From UBA1413 sp964552955 (GTDB taxonomy: Bacteria > Bacteroidota > Bacteroidia > Bacteroidales > Prolixibacteraceae): 64,000 nucleotides of DNA. The stretch is taken from assembly GCA_964552955.1 (NCBI GenBank), contig CAZKIU010000010.1, positions 1 through 64,000 of the forward strand, in the 5' to 3' direction. Shown piece by piece: positions 43,733 to 52,755 of this stretch (its first letter is position 1; every line of letters begins with the position of its first letter). A program made the position numbers and the translations under genes. A model generated the notes under the pieces. The model saw only the letters and a program-made list of their open reading frames with translations, searched no databases and was not told the origin of the DNA.

Positions 43733-45754
43733 GTGAACAAGGAAGTGCGTATAAGACGAATGCAGATCGTTCTGCTTCTGATGGCGGTCTTCTGTACCAG
43801 GTTGACCGCGCAGGTAACTCTACCCGGGAATGAGGATGCCCTAAGAGGGATTACTACAGGAACTACCTCCGGGGAACGGGAAGCTGGAGGCAACCGACCT
43901 AATCCCTTCTTTGTGGAAAAGATAGCCGGCACAGAGTCGGCATCGGCATTAAAGCGGGCCGCATTCAGGGAGATGCAGCACTTTCAGGATTACGACCTGA
44001 TCTACCAGCGGATGGAATGGGAGGCCGATCCTGCAGTCCGTTTTATCGCGGGAAAAATCACCTCCTGGTTCCGTTCCGCCGTCTCTGATATGAATACGCT
44101 ATACTTCAGTCTTAAATTGAATATGACCGTGGATTCGGTAAAGGGGCGCGGGGGCCATCTGGGATTCTCCCGGAAGAATGACCAGTTGGAGATCTCTCTT
44201 CCGGAGCCCCTGGCGTTGGGCGTTACCGACTCGGTTTCGGTCTGGTACCGGGGCATTCCTGCATCGACGGGCTTCGGGTCGTTTACCACCGCCCTCCATA
44301 TGGGTGTTCCGGTGATGTGGACTTTGTCAGAACCGTACGGAGCCTATGAATGGTGGCCGTGCAAGCAGTCGCTGACCGATAAAATTGACTCCACCGATAT
44401 TGTGGTCACTACCCCGGAAAGCTATAGGACTGCGGCCAATGGGTTGTTGGCCGGAGAATGGGTGAAGCAGGGGAAACGGACCATGTGGTGGAAACACCGC
44501 TATCCCATAGCCACCTACCTGGTGGCCTTCGCCGTCACTAATTACAGGGAGTATGCCGACACCCTGCATCTGGACGATGGAAGGAGCATGCCCGTTGTAA
44601 ATTTCGTCTATCCCGAATCTCTGGATGCCTCGCGTACCAAATCACCGGCCACCCTGGAACTGATTACCCTTTATAACCGTCTCTTCGGAGAGTATCCCTT
44701 TGTCAGGGAGAAGTACGGCCATGCCCAATTCGGGTGGGGCGGGGGGATGGAACACCAGACCATGAGCTTCATGGGCAATCTGGAGTTTGAGCTGGTCGCT
44801 CATGAATTGGCCCACTCCTGGTTTGGAAACAGTATCACCCTGGCCTCATGGCACGACATCTGGCTGAATGAGGGATTCGCCACCTATGCGACCGGGCTGG
44901 CCTATGAACATCTTTTCGGGGGGAAGTATTGGAGGAGCTGGCTCTCTAATATTATGGGGAACCGGTTACAGACCAGTGGATCGGTGTATGTCCCTGACAC
45001 CACCAGTGTAAAACGGGTTTTCGATAGTAACCTCTCCTACAATAAGGGGGGAGCCCTGCTTCATATGCTTCGCTGGATCGTGGGCGATGCTGCTTTCTTT
45101 ACCGCCATCAGGAATTATTATACTGATCCGGCGGTCCGGTATGGCTTTGCCTCCCACCGGCAATGGGTCACTCATCTGGAAACGGCCTCAGGCCTCGATC
45201 TGAATGCGTTTTTCCAGGATTGGTATTATGGAGAGGGTTATCCTGTTTATTCGGCCACCTGGGAGCAGAAAACAGCCGACCGGCTGTGGATCACCCTCTC
45301 ACAGCAGCCTACTCATTCCTCGGTCTCCTTTTTTGAGATGCCTGTACCTGTCAGAGTCTATAGTGCAGAGAACAGGGATTCTGCTGACTTCCGCCTTGAC
45401 CATCGTACCAATGGCCAACTCTTTGACCTCCCGCTCTCCTTTAAGGCCGACAGGCTGGTCATCGATCCCGATTACAGGATCTATAGGCAGGTGGGGATGA
45501 TCACTGGTTCATCCCTTACCTCCCTTTCTGATCGCTTAACGGTCTATCCTGTTCCTTTTTCCGGGGAGTTGAGGATTTCGCTGCCCCCCGGTGAAGTATG
45601 CCGACGGGTGATGATGACCGACCTGAGAGGAAGAGTGGTCTTTGAGGACCGGGAGGGCAGCCTTCTCCTGAATCCTGACCTTTCCCCGGGGCACTATCTG
45701 CTGCAGGTCATCACCCGGGAAAATAGTTATACTCGGAAAATTCTGAGAGAATAA
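43733..45754 (+). CDS. Secreted M1-family metallo-aminopeptidase with T9SS sorting domain
   Basis: The frame opens with GTG at 43733; an ATG at 43760 is an alternative that leaves a shorter but workable signal peptide (LLLMAVFCTRLTAQ). The GTG start retains basic residues ahead of the hydrophobic core and gives 673 residues. The exopeptidase motif is GGMEHQTM, a variant of GAMEN. The zinc site is HELAHSWFGN (H357, E358, H361) with the third ligand Glu at about 380 in LNEGFATY. The last 75 residues (LTVYPVPFSGEL, MTDLRGRVVF, GHYLLQV, KILRE) are a type A T9SS sorting domain. It should trim peptides outside the outer membrane. Confidence 0.9.
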   Translation: MNKEVRIRRMQIVLLLMAVFCTRLTAQVTLPGNEDALRGITTGTTSGEREAGGNRPNPFFVEKIAGTESASALKRAAFREMQHFQDYDLIYQRMEWEADPAVRFIAGKITSWFRSAVSDMNTLYFSLKLNMTVDSVKGRGGHLGFSRKNDQLEISLPEPLALGVTDSVSVWYRGIPASTGFGSFTTALHMGVPVMWTLSEPYGAYEWWPCKQSLTDKIDSTDIVVTTPESYRTAANGLLAGEWVKQGKRTMWWKHRYPIATYLVAFAVTNYREYADTLHLDDGRSMPVVNFVYPESLDASRTKSPATLELITLYNRLFGEYPFVREKYGHAQFGWGGGMEHQTMSFMGNLEFELVAHELAHSWFGNSITLASWHDIWLNEGFATYATGLAYEHLFGGKYWRSWLSNIMGNRLQTSGSVYVPDTTSVKRVFDSNLSYNKGGALLHMLRWIVGDAAFFTAIRNYYTDPAVRYGFASHRQWVTHLETASGLDLNAFFQDWYYGEGYPVYSATWEQKTADRLWITLSQQPTHSSVSFFEMPVPVRVYSAENRDSADFRLDHRTNGQLFDLPLSFKADRLVIDPDYRIYRQVGMITGSSLTSLSDRLTVYPVPFSGELRISLPPGEVCRRVMMTDLRGRVVFEDREGSLLLNPDLSPGHYLLQVITRENSYTRKILRE

Positions 45755-45764
45755 CCCCCATATG

Positions 45765-45772
45765 TATATTTG
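45765..45772 (+). promoter_or_regulatory. Bacteroidota -7 box of the UPF0306-like gene
   Basis: TATATTTG matches TAnnTTTG exactly, only 18 bases before the ATG at 45791. It argues against an upstream in-frame start codon at 45770, which lies inside the box. Confidence 0.5.
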
Positions 45773-45790
45773 CGTTTTAAAGACCAATTT

Positions 45791-46225
45791 ATGTCATTGC
45801 CTGAAAAGAGGATCACCGATTTTATCAAAAAGCACCATGTGGTGAGTTTGGCCACAGCCTCAGGAGATACCCCCTGGGTATGCCACTGTTTTTATGCCTA
45901 CATGAAAGAGGAGAATTGGCTGGTGTTCACATCAGATGAGCAGACCCGTCATGTGAGGGAGGTGCTGGTCCATCCTGAGGTGGCCGGGGGGATCGTTCTG
46001 GAGACCAGTGTGGTGAGTAAAGTGCAGGGAATTCAGTTCAGTGGGGTGATGCGTCGTCCCACGGAAGAGGAGAAAGGGAGCGTTACCCGGGCTTACCTGA
46101 CCCGATTCCCCTTTGCCGTTCTGATGAATGCCAGCCTGTGGATCGTGGAGATCTATACCATTAAAATGACCGACAACCGTCTGGGCTTCGGCAAAAAGCT
46201 CTTTTGGGAAAGAGCGGAAGTGTAG
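45791..46225 (+). CDS. YhbP/UPF0306-like flavin-binding split-barrel protein
   Basis: The start at 45791 (MSLPEKRITDFIKKHH) is supported by the promoter box just upstream; the protein is 144 residues. It has a pyridoxamine-phosphate-oxidase-like split barrel: HHVVSLATASGDTPWVCHCFY, WLVFTSDEQTRHVREVL, KVQGIQFSGVMRR and LWIVEIYTIKMTDN. This pattern is that of the UPF0306 (YhbP) group, whose function is unknown; related folds bind FMN or haem. It follows the M1 peptidase gene by 36 bases but probably has its own promoter. A bidirectional terminator follows. Confidence 0.72.
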   Translation: MSLPEKRITDFIKKHHVVSLATASGDTPWVCHCFYAYMKEENWLVFTSDEQTRHVREVLVHPEVAGGIVLETSVVSKVQGIQFSGVMRRPTEEEKGSVTRAYLTRFPFAVLMNASLWIVEIYTIKMTDNRLGFGKKLFWERAEV

Positions 46226-46418
46226 AGGGAGCCCTGACTGCCGGGCCAAAGGTCTGAGCAGCGAGAAGTGCTTATCTCCTGGATGAGAAGAACAGGGTGC
46301 TGGCAGCCTGGCCAGTTGTTAAGAACAGAGACCGGGTACCTGGATCGTTCAGGCATGGCGAGTCCCGGCGTGGGATGCATGTTGTTTTCCCACTGATCCT
46401 GATGGGACGACTCTCATT

Positions 46419-46455
46419 AAAAAAAAGGCCACCCGGAACGGGCAGCCTTTTTTTG
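46419..46455. terminator. Bidirectional terminator between convergent genes
   Basis: AAAAAAAAGGCCACCCG and CGGGCAGCCTTTTTTT form a stem with two mismatches around a GAA loop, with A-run and T-run on either side. It serves the SusD gene on the minus strand and the UPF0306-like gene on the plus strand. Confidence 0.8.
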
Positions 46456-46500
46456 AGTTTCGTGAAGGGCTGGGTTTTACCTTCAGATGGTGGAAGCGGA

Positions 46501-47934
46501 TTACTTTTCGGCTCCTCCGGCCCACCATAACTTGTCGGTGAAGACGTTGACCTTCGGGATATTGGCCGAGTTGGAGGATTGCTCACTGGTAGGATAGGGG
46601 AATCGCCAGACGAACCCCACGGTAGTGTTGTTGGGATTATTGAGGGTAATAAATCCCGGGACCCTCCGATAGTCGTTATAAGCTTCGGTCGCTTCGAATT
46701 CGTAGGCTCCGATGTATTTCTGGAGGAGGATCTCATTGAGTTCATTGCCGGGGGTCAGTTTGCGGGCGACGCTTCCGTTGTAGTAGGTGGTTCCCTGGGC
46801 AGCCGTCAGGCCATGGAAGACAAAATTGGCCTCCACGGCGGCTTTGAGGTCGTCTTTCCAGGTGGCATCCCCTTTTCTGAATTTGGCTTCAGCTACGATG
46901 AACTTCAGCTCATGGAAAGTCATGATGGGCGTTGGAGCCACTTTCCCATCGGCAGTAATTTTAGAGTTGGAATAAACGCCACCCTGGGTCTGCTGGGATC
47001 CCCCGTTGGGTGCCGGCTTATATTCCCCGCCGATTTTAGTGAAGTAGGCCGCCATGCGAAGCGTATCATGGCGCTCCAACATCAGATTGTAGAGGGTGGT
47101 TCCGACGGACAGGTGGGCCCGGTCACTCAGGAACTGGAACCAGGGATTTTCACCGGTCGCCGTGTTTTCATAAGAAGAAAACAGCATCCCATCGGCTGCA
47201 CTGGCAAAACCCTTGGAGGCAGCATCCAGTGCTTTTGTGGCGGCATTGGCGTCTACATTGGTTAGCCGCAGAGAATACCTGGCTTTCAGTGAATAGGCTG
47301 CTTTGGTCCACTTGTCCTTGCTCCCCTTGTAGATGTAATCCCCGACCGAAGAGATGTTGGTGGCTTCACCGAAATTCTTGATGGCATCGTCGAGGAGTTT
47401 GAAGATCTCAGGGTAAATGGTAGACTGCTTGTCGTACTTGGGTTGCAGGTTCTCTGCTCCTTTGAGGGCTTCGCTCCAGGGGATCTCCCCCCACATGTCG
47501 GTAAGGGTCGCCAGATTATATGCCATCAGGGTCTGAGCGATCCCGCGCGCAAACTTATTGTCCTTTTCGTTGCCTGTGGCGGGGTCGGTTTTCTTCAGCA
47601 CGTCGTTGCAGACCATCAGACAGTCATAAATGCTGTTCCAGTTGTTGTTGAACAGCGTACCTACCGTTTGTCCCGTTCTTTTGTCGGCATCATAGGACTG
47701 GGCCCAGCTTCCGGCGCTGTGTTCAATATAAACCGTTGCATACCAGGCAATATCGGTTCCGGCGGTCTCAAAGCCCGAAACCACTTCGATAGAAGGGATG
47801 ATGCTTTGTGCTCCCATCTCCAGCGCCTGGTTCCGTTCCTTGTTGATTTCATCCATCTTATCCTCACTGCAAGCAAAGAGAAAAAATGGGAATATGGCCA
47901 ACCATACTATTTTAACAGACTTCATAATTCTCAT
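46501..47934 (-). CDS. SusD-like outer membrane nutrient-binding lipoprotein
   Basis: The 477-residue protein has a lipoprotein signal (WLAIFPFFLFACSED, lipobox FAC). The mature part is helical with tetratricopeptide-like SusD features: NNNWNSIYDCLMVCNDVL, KFARGIAQTLMAYNLATLTDMWGEIPWSEAL (read as ARGIAQTLMAYN and TDMWGEIPWSEAL), and a C-terminal EILLQKYIGAYEFEATEAYNDYRR. The style matches the SusD-like 2 branch more than classic starch-type SusD. SusD proteins cap a SusC channel and pass the substrate in. It lies 10 bases downstream of the SusC gene and is the last gene of the run, with a terminator 46 bases beyond its stop. A second ATG three codons in is equally possible as start. Confidence 0.88.
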   Translation of the reverse strand: MRIMKSVKIVWLAIFPFFLFACSEDKMDEINKERNQALEMGAQSIIPSIEVVSGFETAGTDIAWYATVYIEHSAGSWAQSYDADKRTGQTVGTLFNNNWNSIYDCLMVCNDVLKKTDPATGNEKDNKFARGIAQTLMAYNLATLTDMWGEIPWSEALKGAENLQPKYDKQSTIYPEIFKLLDDAIKNFGEATNISSVGDYIYKGSKDKWTKAAYSLKARYSLRLTNVDANAATKALDAASKGFASAADGMLFSSYENTATGENPWFQFLSDRAHLSVGTTLYNLMLERHDTLRMAAYFTKIGGEYKPAPNGGSQQTQGGVYSNSKITADGKVAPTPIMTFHELKFIVAEAKFRKGDATWKDDLKAAVEANFVFHGLTAAQGTTYYNGSVARKLTPGNELNEILLQKYIGAYEFEATEAYNDYRRVPGFITLNNPNNTTVGFVWRFPYPTSEQSSNSANIPKVNVFTDKLWWAGGAEK

Positions 47935-47944
47935 TTTTTAGTGA

Positions 47945-50900
47945 TTAAAAGGTAAGGTTCAAAGTCACCCCATAGGAAGTGGTCTGGGGCAGTGACATGT
48001 ATTCAAATCCCATCTGTCCGTTCCCCATCCCCTGAGAGGATTCAGGATCGACATTCGGGAGGGTGGTCCAAAGGAGGAAATTCCGGCCGATCAGGCTCAG
48101 GGAGGCTCTTTGCATTTTCACGGGAGTCAGTAATTTCTTGGGCAGGTCGATGGTGAGGGCGACTTCCCTGAGTTTCACGTAGGACGTTTCATATACGGCC
48201 ATTTCATCGATTGAGGAATAAGATCCGGTGTAGAAATCCTGCCAGGCATCGGGATCATCTTTGCCGCCCCTGACGATGTTATTAGGCGATCCATCGGACA
48301 GAACCCCTTTCCCTTTGGCATTTTCGGTGTCGCCATAGGAAAAGGTTCCCTCCCTGTCTTCAGTGAATTGGGCAGAACCGTACAAGCCGATCAACCGGTT
48401 GGTTCCAGAATAGATATCCCCGCCCTGTTTCCAGTCGAACTGGGCACTGAGGGTGACGAATTTATACCTGATATTGGTATTGGCTCCTACGATGAAGTCG
48501 GGGGAGACATCTCCGATTTTGCCGTCGGTTCCGTTTTCCGTCGGGAAGCCATAGTTCCAGGCGTCGGGGTCATCTTCGATCACAACGTTTCCCTTGTCGT
48601 CTCTTTCGAGCTGCCATCCATAAATGGTCGGATAGGTCTGACCGGCATAGGCCCGCACATTGGGGGTCACATACCCCGCCAGGTGGACACTTTCGATGCC
48701 TTCCGCCAGGGAAATGACCTTATTGACCACCCGGGTGAAGTTGGCGTTGATATTCCATTCAAAGTCCTTGTATTGCAATGGGATGAGATTGAGTACCACC
48801 TCGTGTGCAATGGAATTCATTTCACCGGCGTTGGTCACGAAAGAAGAATAACCTGTGGATCCAGCCATGGGAACGGCAAAGATCTGGTCGGTGGCCGTCT
48901 GATCAGAGTAAGTGTAGTCGATGCCGAGGCGGTTCCTGAGAAATTTGAGTTCGATCCCTGCTTCCCAGTTGGTCGTGTTCTGTGGTTTCAGTTCCGGGTC
49001 ATAAAGGGTGGAGTTGGGGCGGAACCCCGAAACGCCCCCCAGGGGGAAGGCTATGCCATCATTCAGGAAGCCGCTGCCAGCCCCTCCCATCACATAGTAA
49101 AGCTCGTTATAGGTCCCTGCCTGCCCCACCTGAGCAAAACTTCCTCTCAGTTTGCCGAAAGAGAGCACCGCGTTCTCCTTCAATGCCGGAAGTTCAGTAA
49201 AGACAAAACCCAAAGAAACAGAAGGATAGAAGAAGGAGCGGGCGCCGCGGGGCATGCTGGAGACGATGTCGTAACGGCCTGTGGCGTTGAAAAACAACAT
49301 GCCTTTATAGTCCAGGGAGAGGTCACCATATGTCCCGATCTGCCTGGATCTTCCTTTGGATTCATCGGCGGTCTGCTTGGTGGTATTGGACATGTTGTTC
49401 CAGCCGGGAACGGTAAAACCGGTCCCCGTCATGGTCCAGGACCTACCGGTGTAGTCGTTGAAGTCATTTCCAAGGTTAAGGATAGCCTTCAAATCAGGGG
49501 TAATTGCCTTGGTGAAGGTGATGTTGAGCAGGGAATTAAAATCCCGGCGGTTGAACCCATAGTTGTTAATGGAACCCCCTGTGGGGGCCACATAGGCGAA
49601 GGTGGGTCTGGCGGGAGTCGTATATTGGGCGGCTGTGGGCAGCAACTGACCGGTAGCCGCACTCCCTGCCTGGTAGATGTCCTCATTGTCGGTGGCGTAA
49701 GTGTCGACGCCGATCTGGTATTTTACCGTGACCCAACTGGCGGGGGTGAATTCCAGGTAGGTATTCCCGAAGAAACGGCGGGTGGTTTCGGCGAACAGGT
49801 TGTTTTCGGCAGCCCACCTCATGTTCTCCCCAAAGGAACCACGGCGCCAGCTGATCTGGCGGTATTTACCGAGCGGGCCTTCCATATAAAAGGGTGTACC
49901 CATCAAATCATAGGAGGGGGGAGCCCCGAAAACACTGGGCAGGTTACTGGAGTTACCCGAAGGGAGTTTCTTAAGTCTTACATCGGAGAAATTGCCTGAA
50001 AAACCAGCCTTGAAGAATCGCCCCAGGGAGGTGGTGGCATTCAGTTTGGCCGTGTACCTGTTCATACCGGTATTGGGGACTACCCCCGACTGGTCGGTGG
50101 AACTCAGCCCAATCAGATAGCTGGCGTTGGCCGTCGAGTTGCTGATGTTCACCCCGTTATACCATGACGAACCCGTATCGAAGAAGTTTTTTGCATTATT
50201 GAAGGCTTCGGGCTTCACCCATTTGGCTTTGTAGGGATCCCACCACAATCCGCTCTGTCCCTGGCTGTTGCCTCCATACGTGGTATTCGCCGGCAGATCG
50301 GTGATCTTAGGCCCCCAGCTATAGGAGTTGGCAGGGGTAAAGGAGCCATAGCTCCCCTGGGCATAAGTCATCTGCACATCGGGGTACCTGGCGATCACAT
50401 CGGCAGTATAAGAGGAGGTGATGTTAACCGTAGGATTGCCCTTGGCGGTATTCTTGCCGCTTTTGGTCGTAATGACGATCACCCCGTTGGAGGCCCTTAA
50501 TCCATAAAGGGCTGCTGCGGCCTGCCCTTTCAGTACGTTGACCGATTCAATATCGTTGGGGTCCAGGTCCAGGGCACGGGCCGAATAGTAAGAACCCGTC
50601 ACATCCTGCCCATAGTCGGGATTACTGGCAATGGGCATCCCGTCCACGACATAGAGGGGCTGGTTGTTGCCGCTGAATGAACGGGCCCCGCGGATCAACA
50701 CCGTGGCAGGGGCTCCAGGCATCCCCGAAGACTGCCTGACCTCCACCCCGGCAATCTTCCCCGAAAGAGAGGTCAGCAGATTGGGATTGTTCGCCCGGGC
50801 GACCTCCTCTGAAGAAATATCCTGGGAGGCATACCCCAGCGCTTTCTTCTGTCGGGTAATCCCCAAAGCGGTTACCACGACTTCATCGACTCCGATCACA

Positions 50901-51193
50901 TCCAGCTCCAAAACCACATTGATCTGTGACCGCGTTTCAATGGCTGCTTCATGGGTGCGATAACCCACAAAACTGTACATCAAAGCCTGCGCATTCTGGG
51001 GAACCTGCAGAGAATAGTTGCCATCCATATTGGTAACCGTTCCCAGGGTGGTCCCCTTCACAACGACCGATACTCCGGGAAGTGGTGATCCATCATCAGA
51101 GGAAGTCACCTTTCCGGAGACTACCCTCTGTGCTTGAACTCCCATCATTCCTGCGAAAAAGAGTATCGCAAAAATACATACCATCTTTTTCAT
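47945..51193 (-). CDS. SusC/RagA-family TonB-dependent outer membrane transporter
   Basis: The 1082-residue protein has a signal peptide ending near GVQAQ. A carboxypeptidase-regulatory-like domain follows (VSGKVTSSDDGSPLPGVSV, GNYSLQVP, SFVGYRTHE). A TonB-box-like VDEVVVTALG precedes the plug domain with ALYGLRASNGVIVITTKSG, the SusC signature. The remaining 850 residues fit the 22-strand barrel, ending in an aromatic-rich strand with terminal Phe. It imports a bulky nutrient with energy from TonB-ExbBD. The 114-base leader contains an inverted repeat and a clear -7 box. Its partner SusD follows by 10 bases. No glycosidase is encoded beside it, so its substrate is guessed from neighbours (amino-sugar genes). 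Confidence 0.93.
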   Translation of the reverse strand: MKKMVCIFAILFFAGMMGVQAQRVVSGKVTSSDDGSPLPGVSVVVKGTTLGTVTNMDGNYSLQVPQNAQALMYSFVGYRTHEAAIETRSQINVVLELDVIGVDEVVVTALGITRQKKALGYASQDISSEEVARANNPNLLTSLSGKIAGVEVRQSSGMPGAPATVLIRGARSFSGNNQPLYVVDGMPIASNPDYGQDVTGSYYSARALDLDPNDIESVNVLKGQAAAALYGLRASNGVIVITTKSGKNTAKGNPTVNITSSYTADVIARYPDVQMTYAQGSYGSFTPANSYSWGPKITDLPANTTYGGNSQGQSGLWWDPYKAKWVKPEAFNNAKNFFDTGSSWYNGVNISNSTANASYLIGLSSTDQSGVVPNTGMNRYTAKLNATTSLGRFFKAGFSGNFSDVRLKKLPSGNSSNLPSVFGAPPSYDLMGTPFYMEGPLGKYRQISWRRGSFGENMRWAAENNLFAETTRRFFGNTYLEFTPASWVTVKYQIGVDTYATDNEDIYQAGSAATGQLLPTAAQYTTPARPTFAYVAPTGGSINNYGFNRRDFNSLLNITFTKAITPDLKAILNLGNDFNDYTGRSWTMTGTGFTVPGWNNMSNTTKQTADESKGRSRQIGTYGDLSLDYKGMLFFNATGRYDIVSSMPRGARSFFYPSVSLGFVFTELPALKENAVLSFGKLRGSFAQVGQAGTYNELYYVMGGAGSGFLNDGIAFPLGGVSGFRPNSTLYDPELKPQNTTNWEAGIELKFLRNRLGIDYTYSDQTATDQIFAVPMAGSTGYSSFVTNAGEMNSIAHEVVLNLIPLQYKDFEWNINANFTRVVNKVISLAEGIESVHLAGYVTPNVRAYAGQTYPTIYGWQLERDDKGNVVIEDDPDAWNYGFPTENGTDGKIGDVSPDFIVGANTNIRYKFVTLSAQFDWKQGGDIYSGTNRLIGLYGSAQFTEDREGTFSYGDTENAKGKGVLSDGSPNNIVRGGKDDPDAWQDFYTGSYSSIDEMAVYETSYVKLREVALTIDLPKKLLTPVKMQRASLSLIGRNFLLWTTLPNVDPESSQGMGNGQMGFEYMSLPQTTSYGVTLNLTF

Positions 51194-51262
51194 AGAAACA
51201 GATTTAAATTAGAAATTAAACAAACAGAAAATCCCTTAATACTATTGGTTCAGCCTATCCTA

Positions 51263-51283
51263 GTCAAGGTGGGTATCCTTGAC
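51263..51283. repeat. Inverted repeat in the SusC leader
   Basis: GTCAAGG-TGGGTAT-CCTTGAC is a perfect 7-base inverted repeat with a 7-base centre. It lies between the SusC -7 box and the start codon, so it is transcribed and could be an operator or a leader hairpin. Confidence 0.6.
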
Positions 51284-51307
51284 AGTAAGATTTTTAAGAT
51301 ACAATAA

Positions 51308-51315
51308 CAAATATA
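51308..51315 (-). promoter_or_regulatory. Bacteroidota -7 box of the SusC-SusD operon
   Basis: TATATTTG on the minus strand matches TAnnTTTG exactly, 114 bases before the SusC start. The -33 region shows only a T-run, not a clear TTTG. Confidence 0.6.
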
Positions 51316-51379
51316 ACATTTAGAACAAATGCGTAAAATTTTATTGTTTAGTAGGATAAATTATTTTTTGATAAGGATA

Positions 51380-51511
51380 GAGGGGGGATAATGGCATGAG
51401 ATGACAGCAGCAGAGGGAGTAATAATGGAAAGGATGACCACTGGAGAGGGGGTAATAATAGAATGGGATGACCCCGGTGAGGGCCTAACAATGGAATGGG
51501 ATGACTACGGG
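51380..51511. repeat. Four imperfect 33-base tandem repeats
   Basis: Units begin at 51380, 51413, 51446 and 51479, each opening GAGGG and carrying (A)ATGG or (A)ATAG, then GATGAC about ten bases later. The period is exactly 33. It lies about 65 bases upstream of the SusC promoter. The interval 51512-51725 down to the ROK gene has no other repeat or gene that I can support. Confidence 0.75.
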
Positions 51512-51725
51512 AGACCTTGGCCCGGCTGGCGGCCTGGAAGCCCATATCCGCCCATGGCCGGGGTGGGGGTCAGCGAGAAGGGATATGGCAGCACCCTTGC
51601 CACAGGAAGGCACCCCACAATGGATTAGGGCATATGGATTGAGGGTTACAGGCCGGGTTGGACGACCAGCAGAAGGGAGGCCTCAGAGGGCCACTGGAGG
51701 CTGGGAATCAATAATGGGGCAAGGG

Positions 51726-52568
51726 TTAGGCTTGGATATCAAGGAGGAGGGAGGCGGCGCCCAGGATCCCCATATTTTCTTCTTCGGAGTGTTCGATGAC
51801 CAGCTGGTTGTAAAGCCGGTGGTAAGGGAAGTTCTCTTCGAGGAATTCATTCATGGTGTCGCCGAAGAACTTGAATCCCTTGCTGACGGAACCGCCGAAG
51901 ATGATGGCTTCGGGGGCCAGGGCGAAGAGAATATTGGCTACGGCGCGGCCGATATGTTTTCCCAGTTCTTCAAAGAGCCGCAAGGCCACGGGGTCGCCGA
52001 TAGAGGCCCTCTTGAAGAGGAGTTTGCCGTCAATGCCCTTGTCGCGGAAGAACTGCCCGCTGGCGAAGGTTTCAATCGTTTTGTCGCGGTAATAGATATT
52101 CCCGAATTCACCGGCCCCGCAAAGCCGGCCGGGGTAGAGGTGGTGGTTGATGATGATCCCGGCTCCCATGCCGGTCCCAATGATCAGCCCCACAAAGTTG
52201 GCATAGGGCTTTCCTTTGCCATAGTATTTCTCTCCCAGGGCAAAACAGTTGGCATCGTTGTTGACGTAAACCTTTTTGTTGAAATATTCCGAAACCAGTT
52301 CTGCCAGGGGAACGGCTTCCCAGCTGGGAATATTGGCCACATCCAGAACAATGTTCTCCTGCAAATCAACCAGCCCGGGCACTCCGATGCCTATCCCGGC
52401 CACTGCAGGATCAAAAACCTCATCAATCACCTGGTAAAGTGCCTGGACTACCTCATACTGAGGCCGGTCCCAGGGAGTTGCGATGGTCGATTCCCTGATA
52501 ATCTTACCCTCCTCTACCAGTCCTGCACTTATTTTAGTGCCGCCAACATCGACTCCGACGATCTTCAT
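51726..52568 (-). CDS. ROK family protein, probable sugar kinase without the zinc cluster
   Basis: The ATG at 52568 (MKIVGVDVGGTKISAG) places the ATP-binding loop at the N-terminus, as in other ROK kinases; the protein is 280 residues. VNNDANCFALGE supplies the catalytic Asp, and GTGMGAGIIINH and EAIIFGGSVSKG are further ATP-site motifs. The usual GxExGH and CxCGxxGC zinc site is not there: the equivalent stretch is CGAGEFGNIYY, with Asn for the sugar-binding His and no Cys cluster. A kinase role is likely but the sugar site is altered. It lies 187 bases downstream of the NagB-LmbE gene and has its own -7 box. Confidence 0.82.
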   Translation of the reverse strand: MKIVGVDVGGTKISAGLVEEGKIIRESTIATPWDRPQYEVVQALYQVIDEVFDPAVAGIGIGVPGLVDLQENIVLDVANIPSWEAVPLAELVSEYFNKKVYVNNDANCFALGEKYYGKGKPYANFVGLIIGTGMGAGIIINHHLYPGRLCGAGEFGNIYYRDKTIETFASGQFFRDKGIDGKLLFKRASIGDPVALRLFEELGKHIGRAVANILFALAPEAIIFGGSVSKGFKFFGDTMNEFLEENFPYHRLYNQLVIEHSEEENMGILGAASLLLDIQA

Positions 52569-52592
52569 ACAAGGATTTTGGTTTATTGCATC

Positions 52593-52600
52593 CAAAATTA
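52593..52600 (-). promoter_or_regulatory. Bacteroidota -7 box of the ROK kinase-like gene
   Basis: TAATTTTG on the minus strand matches TAnnTTTG, 24 bases before the ATG at 52568. Confidence 0.45.
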
Positions 52601-52755
52601 ATCAAAAAATAGTTATCCGGAACCGTTGAGGGAGGATGAATCTCACGTCCGGCATCTTCTTCCATCCTTTCCTTGAATGCCAGGATCTTGCATGCGGCTT
52701 CCCTTCACCCCAGCCTGTGCCCCCGCCTTTGTCCTGACGGGGCCCGGCGAAGGCT

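Noticed and set aside
48368..49999. 543-codon plus-strand frame inside the SusC gene
   Set aside because: Antisense to the barrel region of a well-supported SusC; composition typical of shadow frames.
51380..51511. CRISPR array suggested by regular repeats
   Set aside because: The 33-base units are contiguous with no unique spacers between them, the units differ from each other, and no cas gene is present.
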